From contig NZ_MTQF01000006.1 in assembly GCF_001975985.1 (NCBI RefSeq), positions 340,071-383,245 of the forward strand: DNA of 43,175 bases, read 5' to 3'. Positions 33,512-43,128 of this stretch are shown in pieces (position 1 is the stretch's first letter; every line of letters starts with the position of its first letter). Both the position numbers and the translations under genes were made by a program. The notes below the pieces were generated by a model. That model saw nothing but the letters and a program-made list of their open reading frames with translations. It was not told the origin of the DNA and searched no databases. The DNA comes from [Flexibacter] sp. ATCC 35103. GTDB lineage: Bacteria > Bacteroidota > Bacteroidia > Flavobacteriales > Flavobacteriaceae.

Positions 33512-34477
33512 CTACATTTTTCCCTTCTTATTCAGTACTTCTAATTGTGCGTCTAAATATTTCACAAATTCTTCTTTAGATTTAATTCCATTTGGTTCTT
33601 GTTCCCATGCGCCTAAAAAGTAGAAAGAAGTTGCTTTTTTTGTAGGTTTAAAAACCAAAAGATAATCTAAATCTGTATCAGCAATGTTTTCGATAGTATT
33701 GGTTTGATAAAAAATCGCCATTCCCAATTTATCCGGAACTAACGATTGTTCCCCGTAAGTAGCCAAATAAGCCCATTTTTTATTTTTACTTTCTTTTTTG
33801 AAGGTTTCCGTATTTTTTTGCTTTACAATTCCGGTACAGATTCCTTTAATTTCTTTTGATGCCTGAATCGTATGTTGTGTATAAAGCTGATCTGGTTTAA
33901 TCGTTAATACAGATGTAAAATCGATTTTATCCGCTGCTGTTTTCCAGCCATAATAATTCACTTTTACACCAGATTCGTTTGTTTTATTAACCACAGCAGC
34001 AATTGTAGAATCAACTTCACGAAAGTGTAATTTTTCATTGTTTAAATAACGGTCGATAGATCCAATACCAATTCCTTTTCCTGCTTTAAGGATATCTGCT
34101 CCCCAATCGCTCATATTGTGATATGAATCAAAATTATCCTGCCCTACTAATGGTAGAATATTTGCCGTAGTTTTCTTCCCGAATATGTCAATTGCATTTC
34201 TCCAGTCTAAGTATAAACGATACCCAATTCGGTTACTTTCCCAACCCGGACCTTCGTAACGAATATCAAATGAATGATCTGTATGTTCCGGAGCCAGTTT
34301 TAACCTTTCAACATTTTTAAAAATTGTTCCGCCAATGTATTTACGTCCTTCCCATTTTCCGTCTGTTTTTGCAGATATTTCGGCATATGTTTTAGCGGTT
34401 TTTATATCATATTTCTGCGCATTAACTGCTGTAATACCTACTAAAAATAAGGTTGCTAATGTGATTTTCGTTTTCAT
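33512..34477 (-). CDS. DUF4861-family protein of pectin loci
   Basis: A 321-residue exported protein of the DUF4861 type, which is regularly found in pectin loci of Bacteroidota. Signal peptide MKTKITLATLFLVGITAVNAQ. Conserved-looking stretches: Y-E-G-P-G-W-E-S-N-R-I-G-Y-R-L-Y-L-D-W-R-N (about 73-93), Y-H-N-M-S-D-W-G-A-D-I-L-K (about 118-130) and F-Y-F-L-G-A-W-E-Q near the end. The fold is probably a beta-sandwich of carbohydrate-active type. No activity is certain from sequence; position between an esterase and GH105 genes suggests a step on decorated rhamnogalacturonan. It is 13 bp after the hydrolase gene. Confidence 0.8.
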   Translation of the reverse strand: MKTKITLATLFLVGITAVNAQKYDIKTAKTYAEISAKTDGKWEGRKYIGGTIFKNVERLKLAPEHTDHSFDIRYEGPGWESNRIGYRLYLDWRNAIDIFGKKTTANILPLVGQDNFDSYHNMSDWGADILKAGKGIGIGSIDRYLNNEKLHFREVDSTIAAVVNKTNESGVKVNYYGWKTAADKIDFTSVLTIKPDQLYTQHTIQASKEIKGICTGIVKQKNTETFKKESKNKKWAYLATYGEQSLVPDKLGMAIFYQTNTIENIADTDLDYLLVFKPTKKATSFYFLGAWEQEPNGIKSKEEFVKYLDAQLEVLNKKGKM

Positions 34478-34490
34478 CTTTTATTGTAAA

Positions 34491-35426
34491 TTATTTAAAT
34501 ATTCTGTCTAAAAATTGTGTGGTATATTGTATCGTTTCATCAAACCAAGGCTGAAAGAACCAAAAAGAATGTGGTGAATTTTCTATGGTATGCACCTCAT
34601 TATAAATCTTATTTTGATTTAAAATCGCAATCATATCATCTCGTCCTGCATGAAATCTTGGGATACTGCTGTTAATGAATAGTATTGGAGGCGTATTTTT
34701 ATCAGTGTGATTTAATGCCGATGCCTGTTTCCAATTTTCTGTTTTTTCTTCATAAGAACCTCCAAGCCAAAACGATGCCATTTCTCCTTCTGAAGATTCC
34801 GGATGCCTAAATGCTAAAACTCCATCTATATTAATAATCGCATTTACTTTTGATGATGATTTACTTTTATTTAAAGGATCATCAAAAGCCGGATTTTCAT
34901 TTGTAGTACCAATCAAAGCTGCCATTTGACCTCCCGAAGAGCATCCTAAAACCGCAATTTTGTCTGGATCTACCTTGAATTTCTTTGCATTATCTTTTAT
35001 AAATTTAATTGCATTTTTTACATCATAAACTCCATCTGGATATTTTGCCTCGAGTGATAATCTGTATTCTATTGTAAAACACGAATATCCTTTTGAAGCG
35101 ATTTCCTGTGCTAAAACATTCATCTGGTTTTTATTTCCGGATCGCCATCCGCCGCCGTGAATCATAACTACAGCAGGATTTTGCTTTTTTGTTTTATTGA
35201 TAAAGGCATCAATATGCACTGTTCTTTCTTTTTCTTTAAAATAAACGATATCATAAATTTCATCAACATTCTTGTTTTTACTTGCAACAGGAATTGTGAT
35301 CGCAGGATATTTTTTAATCAATTTATTGTACGTGCTTTTTACCGTATATGATGTATCTACACTATACGATTGCTGCGCTGAAACTACACATGAAAACAAC
35401 AATAAAAGGAATACAACTTTTCGCAT
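34491..35426 (-). CDS. Alpha/beta hydrolase, probable pectin esterase
   Basis: Exported serine esterase of about 311 residues. The ATG at 35426 (MRKVVFLLLLFSCVVSAQ) is a better start than the one 9 bases upstream. Oxyanion motif H-G-G-G-W (93-97 in the long form), nucleophile elbow G-C-S-S-G (S166), and a late S-P-H-S-F-W with H289 give a catalytic triad with a probable acid near R-D-D (266-267). It belongs to the BD-FAE/acetylesterase-like branch. In this pectin locus an acetyl or feruloyl esterase role is likely, complementing CE12 and CE8. Cys165 next to the nucleophile is unremarkable. Downstream of an internal hairpin that may reduce expression relative to SusCD. Confidence 0.82.
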   Translation of the reverse strand: MRKVVFLLLLFSCVVSAQQSYSVDTSYTVKSTYNKLIKKYPAITIPVASKNKNVDEIYDIVYFKEKERTVHIDAFINKTKKQNPAVVMIHGGGWRSGNKNQMNVLAQEIASKGYSCFTIEYRLSLEAKYPDGVYDVKNAIKFIKDNAKKFKVDPDKIAVLGCSSGGQMAALIGTTNENPAFDDPLNKSKSSSKVNAIINIDGVLAFRHPESSEGEMASFWLGGSYEEKTENWKQASALNHTDKNTPPILFINSSIPRFHAGRDDMIAILNQNKIYNEVHTIENSPHSFWFFQPWFDETIQYTTQFLDRIFK

Positions 35427-35453
35427 TAAAATCATCTATTTTATTTAGTTAAG

Positions 35454-35484
35454 AAAGGAGCCCGATTCATGATCGAACTCCTTT
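35454..35484 (-). terminator. Hairpin after susD-like gene (attenuator)
   Basis: AAAGGAG (35454-35460) and CGAT (35463-35466) pair with ATCG (35472-35475) and CTCCTTT (35478-35484), with a 5-nt loop. It lies between the SusD-family stop and the hydrolase start. The T tract on the minus strand is poor, so partial termination is the likely effect. Confidence 0.6.
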
Positions 35485-35527
35485 TTAACTTTCTTCAAAA
35501 AACTAAGCCTCAAAAATTTTAAAATTA

Positions 35528-37201
35528 CTAATAACCAGGATTCTGAGGGAAATCCTTATTTTGATTTAAATCTAATGCCGTTTGTGGTATTGGTCTTAAA
35601 ATTTTAAGTTTACCATCTACTCCAACAAAATTTGCAGCTTTTATTTTATAATTATACGCCGAAGCTCTTGCTACCAATGTTCCGGTACGTTTTAAATCAA
35701 ACCAGCGCTTATATTCTCCTACAAGTTCTCTGCCTCTTTCGTCTAAAATATAATCGATATTAAACTGAGCGGCAGTTGCATTTGCTACGCCGGCTCTTCT
35801 TCTAACTTCGTTTAAACGATCTAATCCAGTTGCCGGGTTTCCTGCTTTTAAGTAAGCTTCTGCCGCAACTAAATAGGTTTCACCAAGTCTTGATACAATA
35901 ATATCTCTTGTACTTACAGGACCTGTACTTGATGGTGTTGTTGGATCCGGATCATCAAATTTCTTAACCGGAATCGTATAACAGTCCAGATTCTGGATTA
36001 AAGTATGTGCTGCTGAATATTCTCCCCAAGGATGATACACAAATGTGGCTGATTTTCTGGATGCATTTGCAGTGTTCCATGCTGCTTTATCAGCTGGTGT
36101 AAACCATTTTGGCTCATAAAAATGTCTCACTTTTAATGTGGCCGGAGTTGAACTTCTATAATACGGATAATACAAAACGTTTTTTGTTACTCCGTTTGTT
36201 GTTTCAGGACCTTCCAGAATTTCTGTCATAAAGGTAGCATCCCATCTTTTATCTCCTTTTTCATATAATCCTAAAGCATAATCTGTTGGGCATAAATTGT
36301 AGCTTCTTAACGGCGCTCCAGTTTCTGCTCCTCCTAAATAAGAACTGAAATAATAAAACTGATTATTTCCTAATGTTGTAGGCGATGTACTTGTTGATGC
36401 TTTATCATATTGAACAGAAAAAATAGTTTCTGCATTTAGATCATTTCCTGGTTTAAATAATTGATCAAAAGCAATATTTAAAGCCTGTCCAGCAATTGCT
36501 GCATCTGCATACGCTGCTGCTTTTGTAAAATCAGCCGGAGTACCAAAAGTTTCGTAGCCTCTTGTTAAATAAACTTTTGCCAACAAATCGTTTACAGCTC
36601 TTTTATTTACTTTTCCTGATGTAGCATACGCCGCAGTTCCTACAGATGCTAACGAAGCATCTAAATCTGCTATAATTTGTGCGTAAACTTCCTCGGCTGT
36701 ATTTCTTTTAAAAGATAAAACAGGAGTAGTAATATTATCCAATACAATTGGAACTCCACCGTAAGTTTGAACTAATAGAAAATAAGCATTGGCTCTTAAA
36801 TAACGTGCTTCACCAACAAGCGTATTTAAGTTTGATGTTTGCTCAGTCAAAGTCGAATAATATAATGTTTTATTTACGGACTGAATTTGTTGGTAACATG
36901 AAATATACAACTCATCGACATTACTTGACGACGGAATTAATAACGTATATTGGCTTAAGCCGGCTGGTTCCGGAGTTCTTCCTTCAGCATACATATCTGT
37001 TCCTGATTCAAACAACCATGGATTTCCTCCATAAATTCCTTTAAGCCAGGCATAGTTTGAATTTACCAATAACTGAAACCCTGATGCTGTTTTGTAAGTA
37101 GCATCTGCGGGAACGTTAGAAAGGCTCTCTTCTTCAATATAGTCACTACATGAACTAAAAGCAGTAATGATTATTCCTAAAATTAATAGTATCTTTTTCA
37201 T
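35528..37201 (-). CDS. SusD/RagB-family outer-membrane binding lipoprotein
   Basis: A 557-residue surface glycan-binding protein that forms the lid of the SusC transporter. Lipoprotein signal with S-S-C-S at Cys18. The SusD fold is shown by N-terminal TPR-like helices (L-V-G-E-A-R-Y-L-R-A-N-A-Y-F-L-L-V-Q-T-Y-G-G-V-P), the A-E-E-V-Y-A-Q-I-I-A-D-L-D helix, and a C-terminal block R-L-G-E-T-Y-L-V-A-A-E-A-Y with D-E-R-G-R-E-L-V-G-E-Y-K-R-W-F-D-L-K-R and P-I-P-Q-T-A-L-D-L-N. It starts 11 bp after the SusC-family stop. It is expected to bind pectic oligosaccharides; specificity cannot be read off. Confidence 0.95.
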   Translation of the reverse strand: MKKILLILGIIITAFSSCSDYIEEESLSNVPADATYKTASGFQLLVNSNYAWLKGIYGGNPWLFESGTDMYAEGRTPEPAGLSQYTLLIPSSSNVDELYISCYQQIQSVNKTLYYSTLTEQTSNLNTLVGEARYLRANAYFLLVQTYGGVPIVLDNITTPVLSFKRNTAEEVYAQIIADLDASLASVGTAAYATSGKVNKRAVNDLLAKVYLTRGYETFGTPADFTKAAAYADAAIAGQALNIAFDQLFKPGNDLNAETIFSVQYDKASTSTSPTTLGNNQFYYFSSYLGGAETGAPLRSYNLCPTDYALGLYEKGDKRWDATFMTEILEGPETTNGVTKNVLYYPYYRSSTPATLKVRHFYEPKWFTPADKAAWNTANASRKSATFVYHPWGEYSAAHTLIQNLDCYTIPVKKFDDPDPTTPSSTGPVSTRDIIVSRLGETYLVAAEAYLKAGNPATGLDRLNEVRRRAGVANATAAQFNIDYILDERGRELVGEYKRWFDLKRTGTLVARASAYNYKIKAANFVGVDGKLKILRPIPQTALDLNQNKDFPQNPGY

Positions 37202-37212
37202 TTTATATCTTA

Positions 37213-40200
37213 TTAAAATTTAACACTTAATCCCAATTGCGTAGTAATAGATGCCGGACGGTTTACACCAAAAGCAGAACCGGCCCATTCCGGATCATAT
37301 CCGTCAAAATCTGTAAATACAAATGGGTCAAGAACATTTATGTAAATTCTAAAATTACTCATTTTCAACTTTTTAAGTAAGTCTGAATTGAAAGTGTATC
37401 CTAAAGAGATATTTTTAATTTTAACATAAGATACATCTCTGTAATATCCAAATAAAGAAGTCCAATACGCTCCTGCACCAGTTGCAACTGGTCCCGGTCT
37501 TGGGTTTGAATTATTAGCATTTGCCGGAATACCAGTACCATTAGTTGGAATAAAGTAATCCATTGCTAATTTTTGACGACCTCTGTCGCTTACATCTGCA
37601 AAGTTTTGATGAAAAGTACTCAAAACCGTTTGTCCCTGACTTGTAAGCACTGAGAAATTAAAATCAAACTGGCCAACTGTTAATTTAGAATATAAACTTC
37701 CTTGCCATTCCGGATTTGCATTACCAATTACAGTTCTGTCATCCTGATTAAATTTACCATCTCCGTTTAAATCTTTTGGTCTTGCCTGACCTGGAGCCAT
37801 ACCATAAGATGCTGCCTGAGCTGCTTCGCTTTCCTGCCAAACACCATCATAAACATAGTTGTAATTTGGATTTAATTCTGATCCTAAAATCAGTTTATTA
37901 CCAATATCACTTACCTTATCCTGATTGTAAATCGACTCTAATTTATTTACGTTTTTAGTAAATGTAAATGTAGTTTCCCAGTTTACGTTTTTAGACACAA
38001 TATTTTTAGTAGTCAATAAAACCTCTACTCCTTTGTTGCTAACAGAACCAACATTTGAGAACGTGTTTTTCCAACCTGATTCAGATGGTAATTGTTGTTT
38101 GTAAATCAACTTATCAGATAATCTGTCGTAAACATCTACACTACCCGAAATTCTGTTTTTTAAGAATCCATAGTCAAGACCAAAGTTAAGTTCTCTTGTT
38201 TTCTCCCACGTTAATTGTTGGTTTGCTAAATTTTCAGACTGCCATCCCGAAACCACATTTGCTCCGTTTGCATAAAAAGTCTGTTGATTTAATAAAGCCT
38301 GAGATGTGTAAGGCGCCACATTATCGTTTCCTGTATATCCTAAACTTGCTCTAAGTTTCAAGTCAGAAATTACAGTATTGTTTTCTAAAAATGCTTCTTT
38401 ACTTATTTTCCATCCTAAAGCAACTGATGGAAAGTTTTGCCATTTATTATCTTCTGATAATACTGAAGAACCATCCCATCTATTTGATGCGGTCAATAAA
38501 TATTTGTCTCTAAACGTATAATTTAAACGAACTGCATATGAACTCAACGTATTTTTTGCATAACCTGAACTCAAATTATAACTTGTCTGAACTCCTGAAC
38601 CCAAATTATTTGATCCAACATCAAAAGGCTGATTGTTAGAATATAAATAAGATGTTTCATCAACATTTGAGTAGATACTTTGCAATAATAATACACTAAA
38701 ATCATGTACATCATTAAACGTGTGTTTTAAATCAATTTGATTATCCCACGTATAATTGAAGTTATTGAAGTTTTTAATAGATGCTGAGTTTTTACCATTT
38801 AAGGTAACTCCTGCATTTGTTTGAGCTCCATAAGCTGTACTTGTAACTGTATTTTCTATTCCTGCAGCAAATGTTGTTTTAAATGTAAGCCATTTGATAG
38901 GTTGGTATTGCAAATAAACATTTCCAACTGTTTGCCATGTTTTTTCTGTTTGAGATGAATTGGCAATCTCCACTAACGGGTTTACTGTACTGGTTTTATT
39001 AATCGCCCAGGAACCGTCAGGATAAGTTAATTTTCCAGGAAGAAAAAACAATGTACCTACTTTTTCATTTCCTGCAGCATCAACAGCCCAAGGAGACATA
39101 AGCGGACTTAACCTGAAAGCGTCCTGCATGGCTAAATCACTCCCTAATTGTGTATCAAGGCGTGCTATTGTAACATTTGCTCCTGTAGAAAACTTATCAT
39201 TTATCTTATGATTTAAGCCTATTTTGAATGAATATTTATCAGTCGAATCATTGTCTATAAGTCCTTTGTCGCTCTGAACACCAAAACCTAAGTTATAGCT
39301 CAAACCGGAGTCTGAACGTCCGGAAATATTCAAATAATTATTCTCTGTCATTCCTGATTTAAGTACAGCATCATACCAATCATAATTATAACCACTATTA
39401 GCTCTGGAAACTAATAACGGACTTTGATTTCCTGCCAGTGTAGCTAATTGTGCCGGAGTTTGAGTTGCCGGTGTTGCGCTCATATAAGCTACCTGATGAA
39501 ATTTCCACCATTCTTCACCTGACATCATTTTTGGCAATCTTGCAGCCGTTTTAGTTCCGTATGAAGTATCATAAGTAACACTAATTCCTGATTTAGCGCT
39601 TATCCCACTTTTAGTTGTTACGATAATAACTCCTGAAGCTCCTCTTGAACCATAAATCGCAGCCGAAGAAGCATCTTTTAAGACATCCATTCTGGCAATA
39701 TCCTGAGGATTCAAAAAGTCAATTCCGTCAGTTGGCACACCATCGACAATATATAAAGGGGACGATCCTATCAAAGAGTTATTTCCTCTGATCACCACTT
39801 TAAATCCGTCACCAGAACGTCCTGAACTTGATGAAATCTGGACTCCCGGTGTGCTTCCCTGAATTGCTTCAAGTGCACTTGTTGTATTTCTTTCTGTAAT
39901 TGTAGCTGCATTAATAGTACTTACTGAACCTGTAAGATCTGTTTTTTTCACAGATCCATAACCCACTACAACAACTTCGTTCAATGAGTTTGACTGTTCA
40001 GCAAGGCTAACATTTACTTTAGATTTTCCTGCAATACTAACTTCCTGCGTTTGAAAACCCAAATAACTAATAATTAAAATAGCTTTATTGTTAGTTACAT
40101 TCATTTTAAAACTTCCCTCAAAGTCTGTAGAGGTACCATTTTTAGTTCCTTTTTCCTGGACATTTACACCTGGTAGTGATAATCCTGCCGCATCAGTAAT

Positions 40201-40317
40201 TTTTCCTTCTATCGTTGTCGACTGAGCATAAATTGTGGAGCTCAACACGAAATTCAGGAAAAATAAAAATACAAAATTGTATTTTATTTTTTTCTTTGGT
40301 AATTGTTTAAAGTTCAT
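37213..40317 (-). CDS. SusC/RagA-family TonB-dependent transporter
   Basis: A 1,034-residue outer-membrane importer for pectic oligosaccharides, energised by TonB. A long signal peptide (to about 32, S-T-I-Y-A-Q) precedes a carboxypeptidase-regulatory-like domain (about 34-108: I-E-G-K-I-T-D-A-A-G-L-S-L-P-G-V-N-V). Then comes the S-L-N-E-V-V-V-V-G-Y-G-S TonB-box-like segment (111-122) and the plug with I-R-G-N-N-S-L and V-L-K-D-A-S-S-A-A-I-Y-G-S-R-G-A. The barrel follows, ending in an aromatic (L-S-V-K-F). Second gene of the locus, 32 bp after a GH28 gene. Together with the SusD-like lid it defines the locus as a polysaccharide utilisation locus. Confidence 0.96.
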   Translation of the reverse strand: MNFKQLPKKKIKYNFVFLFFLNFVLSSTIYAQSTTIEGKITDAAGLSLPGVNVQEKGTKNGTSTDFEGSFKMNVTNNKAILIISYLGFQTQEVSIAGKSKVNVSLAEQSNSLNEVVVVGYGSVKKTDLTGSVSTINAATITERNTTSALEAIQGSTPGVQISSSSGRSGDGFKVVIRGNNSLIGSSPLYIVDGVPTDGIDFLNPQDIARMDVLKDASSAAIYGSRGASGVIIVTTKSGISAKSGISVTYDTSYGTKTAARLPKMMSGEEWWKFHQVAYMSATPATQTPAQLATLAGNQSPLLVSRANSGYNYDWYDAVLKSGMTENNYLNISGRSDSGLSYNLGFGVQSDKGLIDNDSTDKYSFKIGLNHKINDKFSTGANVTIARLDTQLGSDLAMQDAFRLSPLMSPWAVDAAGNEKVGTLFFLPGKLTYPDGSWAINKTSTVNPLVEIANSSQTEKTWQTVGNVYLQYQPIKWLTFKTTFAAGIENTVTSTAYGAQTNAGVTLNGKNSASIKNFNNFNYTWDNQIDLKHTFNDVHDFSVLLLQSIYSNVDETSYLYSNNQPFDVGSNNLGSGVQTSYNLSSGYAKNTLSSYAVRLNYTFRDKYLLTASNRWDGSSVLSEDNKWQNFPSVALGWKISKEAFLENNTVISDLKLRASLGYTGNDNVAPYTSQALLNQQTFYANGANVVSGWQSENLANQQLTWEKTRELNFGLDYGFLKNRISGSVDVYDRLSDKLIYKQQLPSESGWKNTFSNVGSVSNKGVEVLLTTKNIVSKNVNWETTFTFTKNVNKLESIYNQDKVSDIGNKLILGSELNPNYNYVYDGVWQESEAAQAASYGMAPGQARPKDLNGDGKFNQDDRTVIGNANPEWQGSLYSKLTVGQFDFNFSVLTSQGQTVLSTFHQNFADVSDRGRQKLAMDYFIPTNGTGIPANANNSNPRPGPVATGAGAYWTSLFGYYRDVSYVKIKNISLGYTFNSDLLKKLKMSNFRIYINVLDPFVFTDFDGYDPEWAGSAFGVNRPASITTQLGLSVKF

Positions 40318-40349
40318 AATGGTTTTAATAGTTTGGTTAATTGATAGTT

Positions 40350-41789
40350 TTAATTTTTAATCGTTTCTACTTTTTTTTCATTCACAGTTGTATTTATAAA
40401 ATTGACATTCTTAGCATTTTTTAATAAATAAGGTTTGCCTACTTTTTCTATTACTACATTTTTAAGTGTAATATTTTCTACCGGAGATTCTTCGTATCCT
40501 TCTGCCCAAACGCCATATTTCCCTCCGTTTTTTACGGTAACATTCTCCAGATTTATATTTCTTACAGTTGGTATAAAATTTCCGGTTTGTGAACCGTACA
40601 CATTATAAAACATAGTTACCAGCAAAACACATTCTTTTACTGTTCCTACTTTTAGATTTCGAACAAATACATCTTCTATAACTCCGCCTCTTCTTGAATT
40701 TGTTTTAATACGAATAGCGCGATCCAGATTTGGGCTGTCCATTACACAATTGTCTACAAAAACATTATTTACACCGGCAGATATTTCACTTCCCATCACC
40801 ACTCCGCCATGACCGTCGATCATTTTACAGTTCTGAACAATGATATTTTTACTAGGTATAGCGACTCTTCTTCCATCAGCATCGCGTCCAGATTTTATAG
40901 CGATGCAATCATCTCCGGTATTGAAAATGCAATTTTTAATGAGTACATTTTGCGAATATTCCGGATCACAGCCATCATTATTTGGTCCGTGACTGTTTAC
41001 CGTAACACCATCAATAATAATGTTGTTTGTTTTTATGGGATGTAAAATCCAAAATGGAGCATTTATTATAGTTATATCTTTTACCAATACGGTATTACAT
41101 TCAAAAAACTCTATAAAATTTGGGCGTAAATAACGTCCTTCGCCAAAAACCCTTTCAGCAACCGGAACATTTTTCTCTGCCATATCAACCAATACTTCAC
41201 GATTTTTCGGGTCATTTTGCGACGGAATTCCTTTTTTCCAACCGTAATCTTTTCCTCCTGACCAAATCCACCAATTTGTGTTATCAGCCTGACCATTTAA
41301 AGTGCCTTTTCCGGTTATAGCAACATTGGTTTTATTTTTAGCATATATAAGAGAAGAATAATTCATTAATTCCGTTCCTTCCCAAGAGGTATGAACTATT
41401 GGATACTCTTTTGGATTAATGCTAAAAAGTATTTCTGCGTTATCTTCTAAGTGTAAATTAACATTGCTTTCTAAATGTATCGGACCTGTAAGGTATTTCC
41501 CGTTGGGAACTAAAACTTTCCCTCCTCCATTTTGAACACATGCCTTAATCGCTTTTTCAAAAGCTTGTGTGTTTGATGTTTTTCCATCTGCAACAGCACC
41601 AAAATCATTAATATTGAATGTCTTATCCGGAAATTTAGTAATAGGAATACTTTTTATGATAGATTCCATTTTTCTCCAGGGATCAGAATCAGAAACTTTT
41701 GAAACTTGCGTACTACATGAAGAAACTATTATAGCAACTGCGCCGGAAATGAAAAGAGTTTTAAGTGCTATAATTTTATTTACAATCAT
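40350..41789 (-). CDS. GH28 polygalacturonase, lipoprotein, first gene of the pectin locus
   Basis: A 479-residue beta-helix hydrolase. Lipoprotein signal with V-S-S-C at Cys25, so probably cell-surface or periplasmic membrane bound. N-terminal N-I-N-D-F-G-A-V-A-D-G-K opens the fold. The active site is complete: N-N-D-G-C-D-P (D272), G-D-D-C (D293/D294), D-G-H-G-G-V (H327) and R-I-K-T (R360/K362). It shares a common plan with the exported GH28 at 24268 but keeps the canonical R-I-K. As the promoter-proximal gene just upstream of SusCD it is likely an initial cutter of homogalacturonan. The promoter overlaps a LacI-type operator. Confidence 0.93.
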   Translation of the reverse strand: MIVNKIIALKTLFISGAVAIIVSSCSTQVSKVSDSDPWRKMESIIKSIPITKFPDKTFNINDFGAVADGKTSNTQAFEKAIKACVQNGGGKVLVPNGKYLTGPIHLESNVNLHLEDNAEILFSINPKEYPIVHTSWEGTELMNYSSLIYAKNKTNVAITGKGTLNGQADNTNWWIWSGGKDYGWKKGIPSQNDPKNREVLVDMAEKNVPVAERVFGEGRYLRPNFIEFFECNTVLVKDITIINAPFWILHPIKTNNIIIDGVTVNSHGPNNDGCDPEYSQNVLIKNCIFNTGDDCIAIKSGRDADGRRVAIPSKNIIVQNCKMIDGHGGVVMGSEISAGVNNVFVDNCVMDSPNLDRAIRIKTNSRRGGVIEDVFVRNLKVGTVKECVLLVTMFYNVYGSQTGNFIPTVRNINLENVTVKNGGKYGVWAEGYEESPVENITLKNVVIEKVGKPYLLKNAKNVNFINTTVNEKKVETIKN

Positions 41790-41816
41790 TTGTGTAGTAT
41801 TTTATTGTTTAGCATT

Positions 41817-41846
41817 CAAATCAATACATATATGTAATCGATTACA
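41817..41846 (-). promoter_or_regulatory. Pectin locus promoter with LacI-type operator
   Basis: TGTAATCGATTACA (41833-41846) is a perfect 14-bp palindrome with a central CG, the form used by LacI-family regulators. On the minus strand it sits just upstream of TTGATTTG (41824-41817), a -7-like box. The ATG of the GH28 gene is 28 bases further, so the operator would cover the -20 to -35 area. A bound repressor there would block the whole locus. Confidence 0.65.
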
Positions 41847-41996
41847 CGAAAGTATAAAATAAGTTCTTACACACCAAATTTATTTAGAAAAAAATTATAT
41901 ATTTAATTTTTATTAGGAAATATAATTACACTTAATGTAAAAAAACATATAATTTATTATCATTGTACAACCGAAAACGTTTTAATTATAAATTAT

Positions 41997-42045
41997 GGTA
42001 ATCGATAACAATTTGTAGAACGTTATAAAAAAAAATGTATTTTTG
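41997..42045 (+). promoter_or_regulatory. Promoter and operator of the LacI-type gene
   Basis: GGTAATCGATAACA (41997-42010) matches the operator above at 12 of 14 positions. TTTG (42012-42015) and TATTTTTG (42038-42045) are a -33/-7 pair 22 bp apart. A third palindrome, AAAACGTTTT (41974-41983), lies just upstream. This arrangement suggests autoregulation together with control of the divergent pectin locus. Confidence 0.6.
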
Positions 42046-42074
42046 TCTAGAATTTAACTGAAAAACCTATATTA

Positions 42075-43103
42075 ATGAGCGAAAAAATAACCATTTACGA
42101 TATTGCTGAGAAATTAAATATCACTGCTGCTACGGTTTCCAGGGCGTTAAATAACAATCCTAAGATAAAAGAGAGCACGCGTGAGTTGGTTATTAAAACT
42201 GCGGCTGCAATGAATTATAAGCAAAATAAACTTGCTTTAGCATTAAAAAGCGGTCGAAGTAATAATATAGGTGTTATTGTTCCTCGTATCGACAGCAATT
42301 TCTTTGCATCTGTTATTAGAGGTATTGAAGAGGAACTGCATCCTCATGGTTATCAGGTAATTATTTGCCAGACTCATGAAAGCCCAAAAAGAGAAAACGA
42401 GAATTTATATACTTTAATAGATGCGCAAGTTGATGGAATATTAATGTCGGTTACAGATGTTACTACCGAAAATGACGGTGCTTTTAGAAATGTTTTGGAA
42501 AAAAATGTTCCTCTAATATTTTTTGATCGTAGCAAACATATTGATGGCGTAAGTTCTGTAACCATTAATGACTTTAAAGGCGGATATCTTACTACAAAAC
42601 ACCTAATTAACGAAGGCTGTAGATGTATTGCGCATTTATCAGGAGATCAATCGCTTGAGATTTTCAAAAACAGGTTTTTAGGCTACAAACAAGCTTTACT
42701 GGACAACGGAATGATTTTTAAGGAAGAGTACGTGATTCCGGTTAAAAGTATGGTAGAAGCCGGTAAGGAAGCGGTTGATATTTTATTGCAACTCGAAACC
42801 CCTCCTGACGCTATATTTTCTTCGAGTGATTTTGCTGCTTTAGGTGCCATTCAGGAATTAAAAGAAAGAAACATCAGTATTCCAAAGGATTTTTGTGTAG
42901 CAGGTTTTAGTAATGAACCTTTTACCAAATTCATGGAATTATCAATTACTTCTGTAGATCAGTCACCGCTTGAAATGGGAAAAATGTCTGCTCGTGTTTT
43001 CCTGGAACAAGTAGACAAAACCGACACTATCAAAATCGAAAAAAAGGTAGTCCTTGCACCGGAATTACACATCCGTAAGTCGTCAACAAGAAGTACAACT
43101 TAA
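42075..43103 (+). CDS. LacI-family transcriptional regulator of the pectin locus
   Basis: A 342-residue regulator. The N-terminal HTH (about 4-26: I-T-I-Y-D-I-A-E-K-L-N-I-T-A-A-T-V-S-R-A-L-N) is followed by a hinge helix and the periplasmic-binding-like sensor domain starting at N-I-G-V-I-V-P-R-I-D-S-N-F-F. Characteristic D-G-I-L-M-S, F-F-D-R and F-S-S-S-D-F-A-A-L-G-A motifs follow. It is divergently placed from the GH28-SusC-SusD genes, with related palindromes at both promoters. It probably senses a pectin breakdown product such as a galacturonate or unsaturated oligomer; repressor or activator mode is not decided by sequence. The locus lacks a hybrid two-component sensor or anti-sigma/ECF pair, so this gene is the only visible local regulator. 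Confidence 0.93.
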   Translation: MSEKITIYDIAEKLNITAATVSRALNNNPKIKESTRELVIKTAAAMNYKQNKLALALKSGRSNNIGVIVPRIDSNFFASVIRGIEEELHPHGYQVIICQTHESPKRENENLYTLIDAQVDGILMSVTDVTTENDGAFRNVLEKNVPLIFFDRSKHIDGVSSVTINDFKGGYLTTKHLINEGCRCIAHLSGDQSLEIFKNRFLGYKQALLDNGMIFKEEYVIPVKSMVEAGKEAVDILLQLETPPDAIFSSSDFAALGAIQELKERNISIPKDFCVAGFSNEPFTKFMELSITSVDQSPLEMGKMSARVFLEQVDKTDTIKIEKKVVLAPELHIRKSSTRSTT

Positions 43104-43128
43104 TTTTTACAATATATTTTCACCATAG

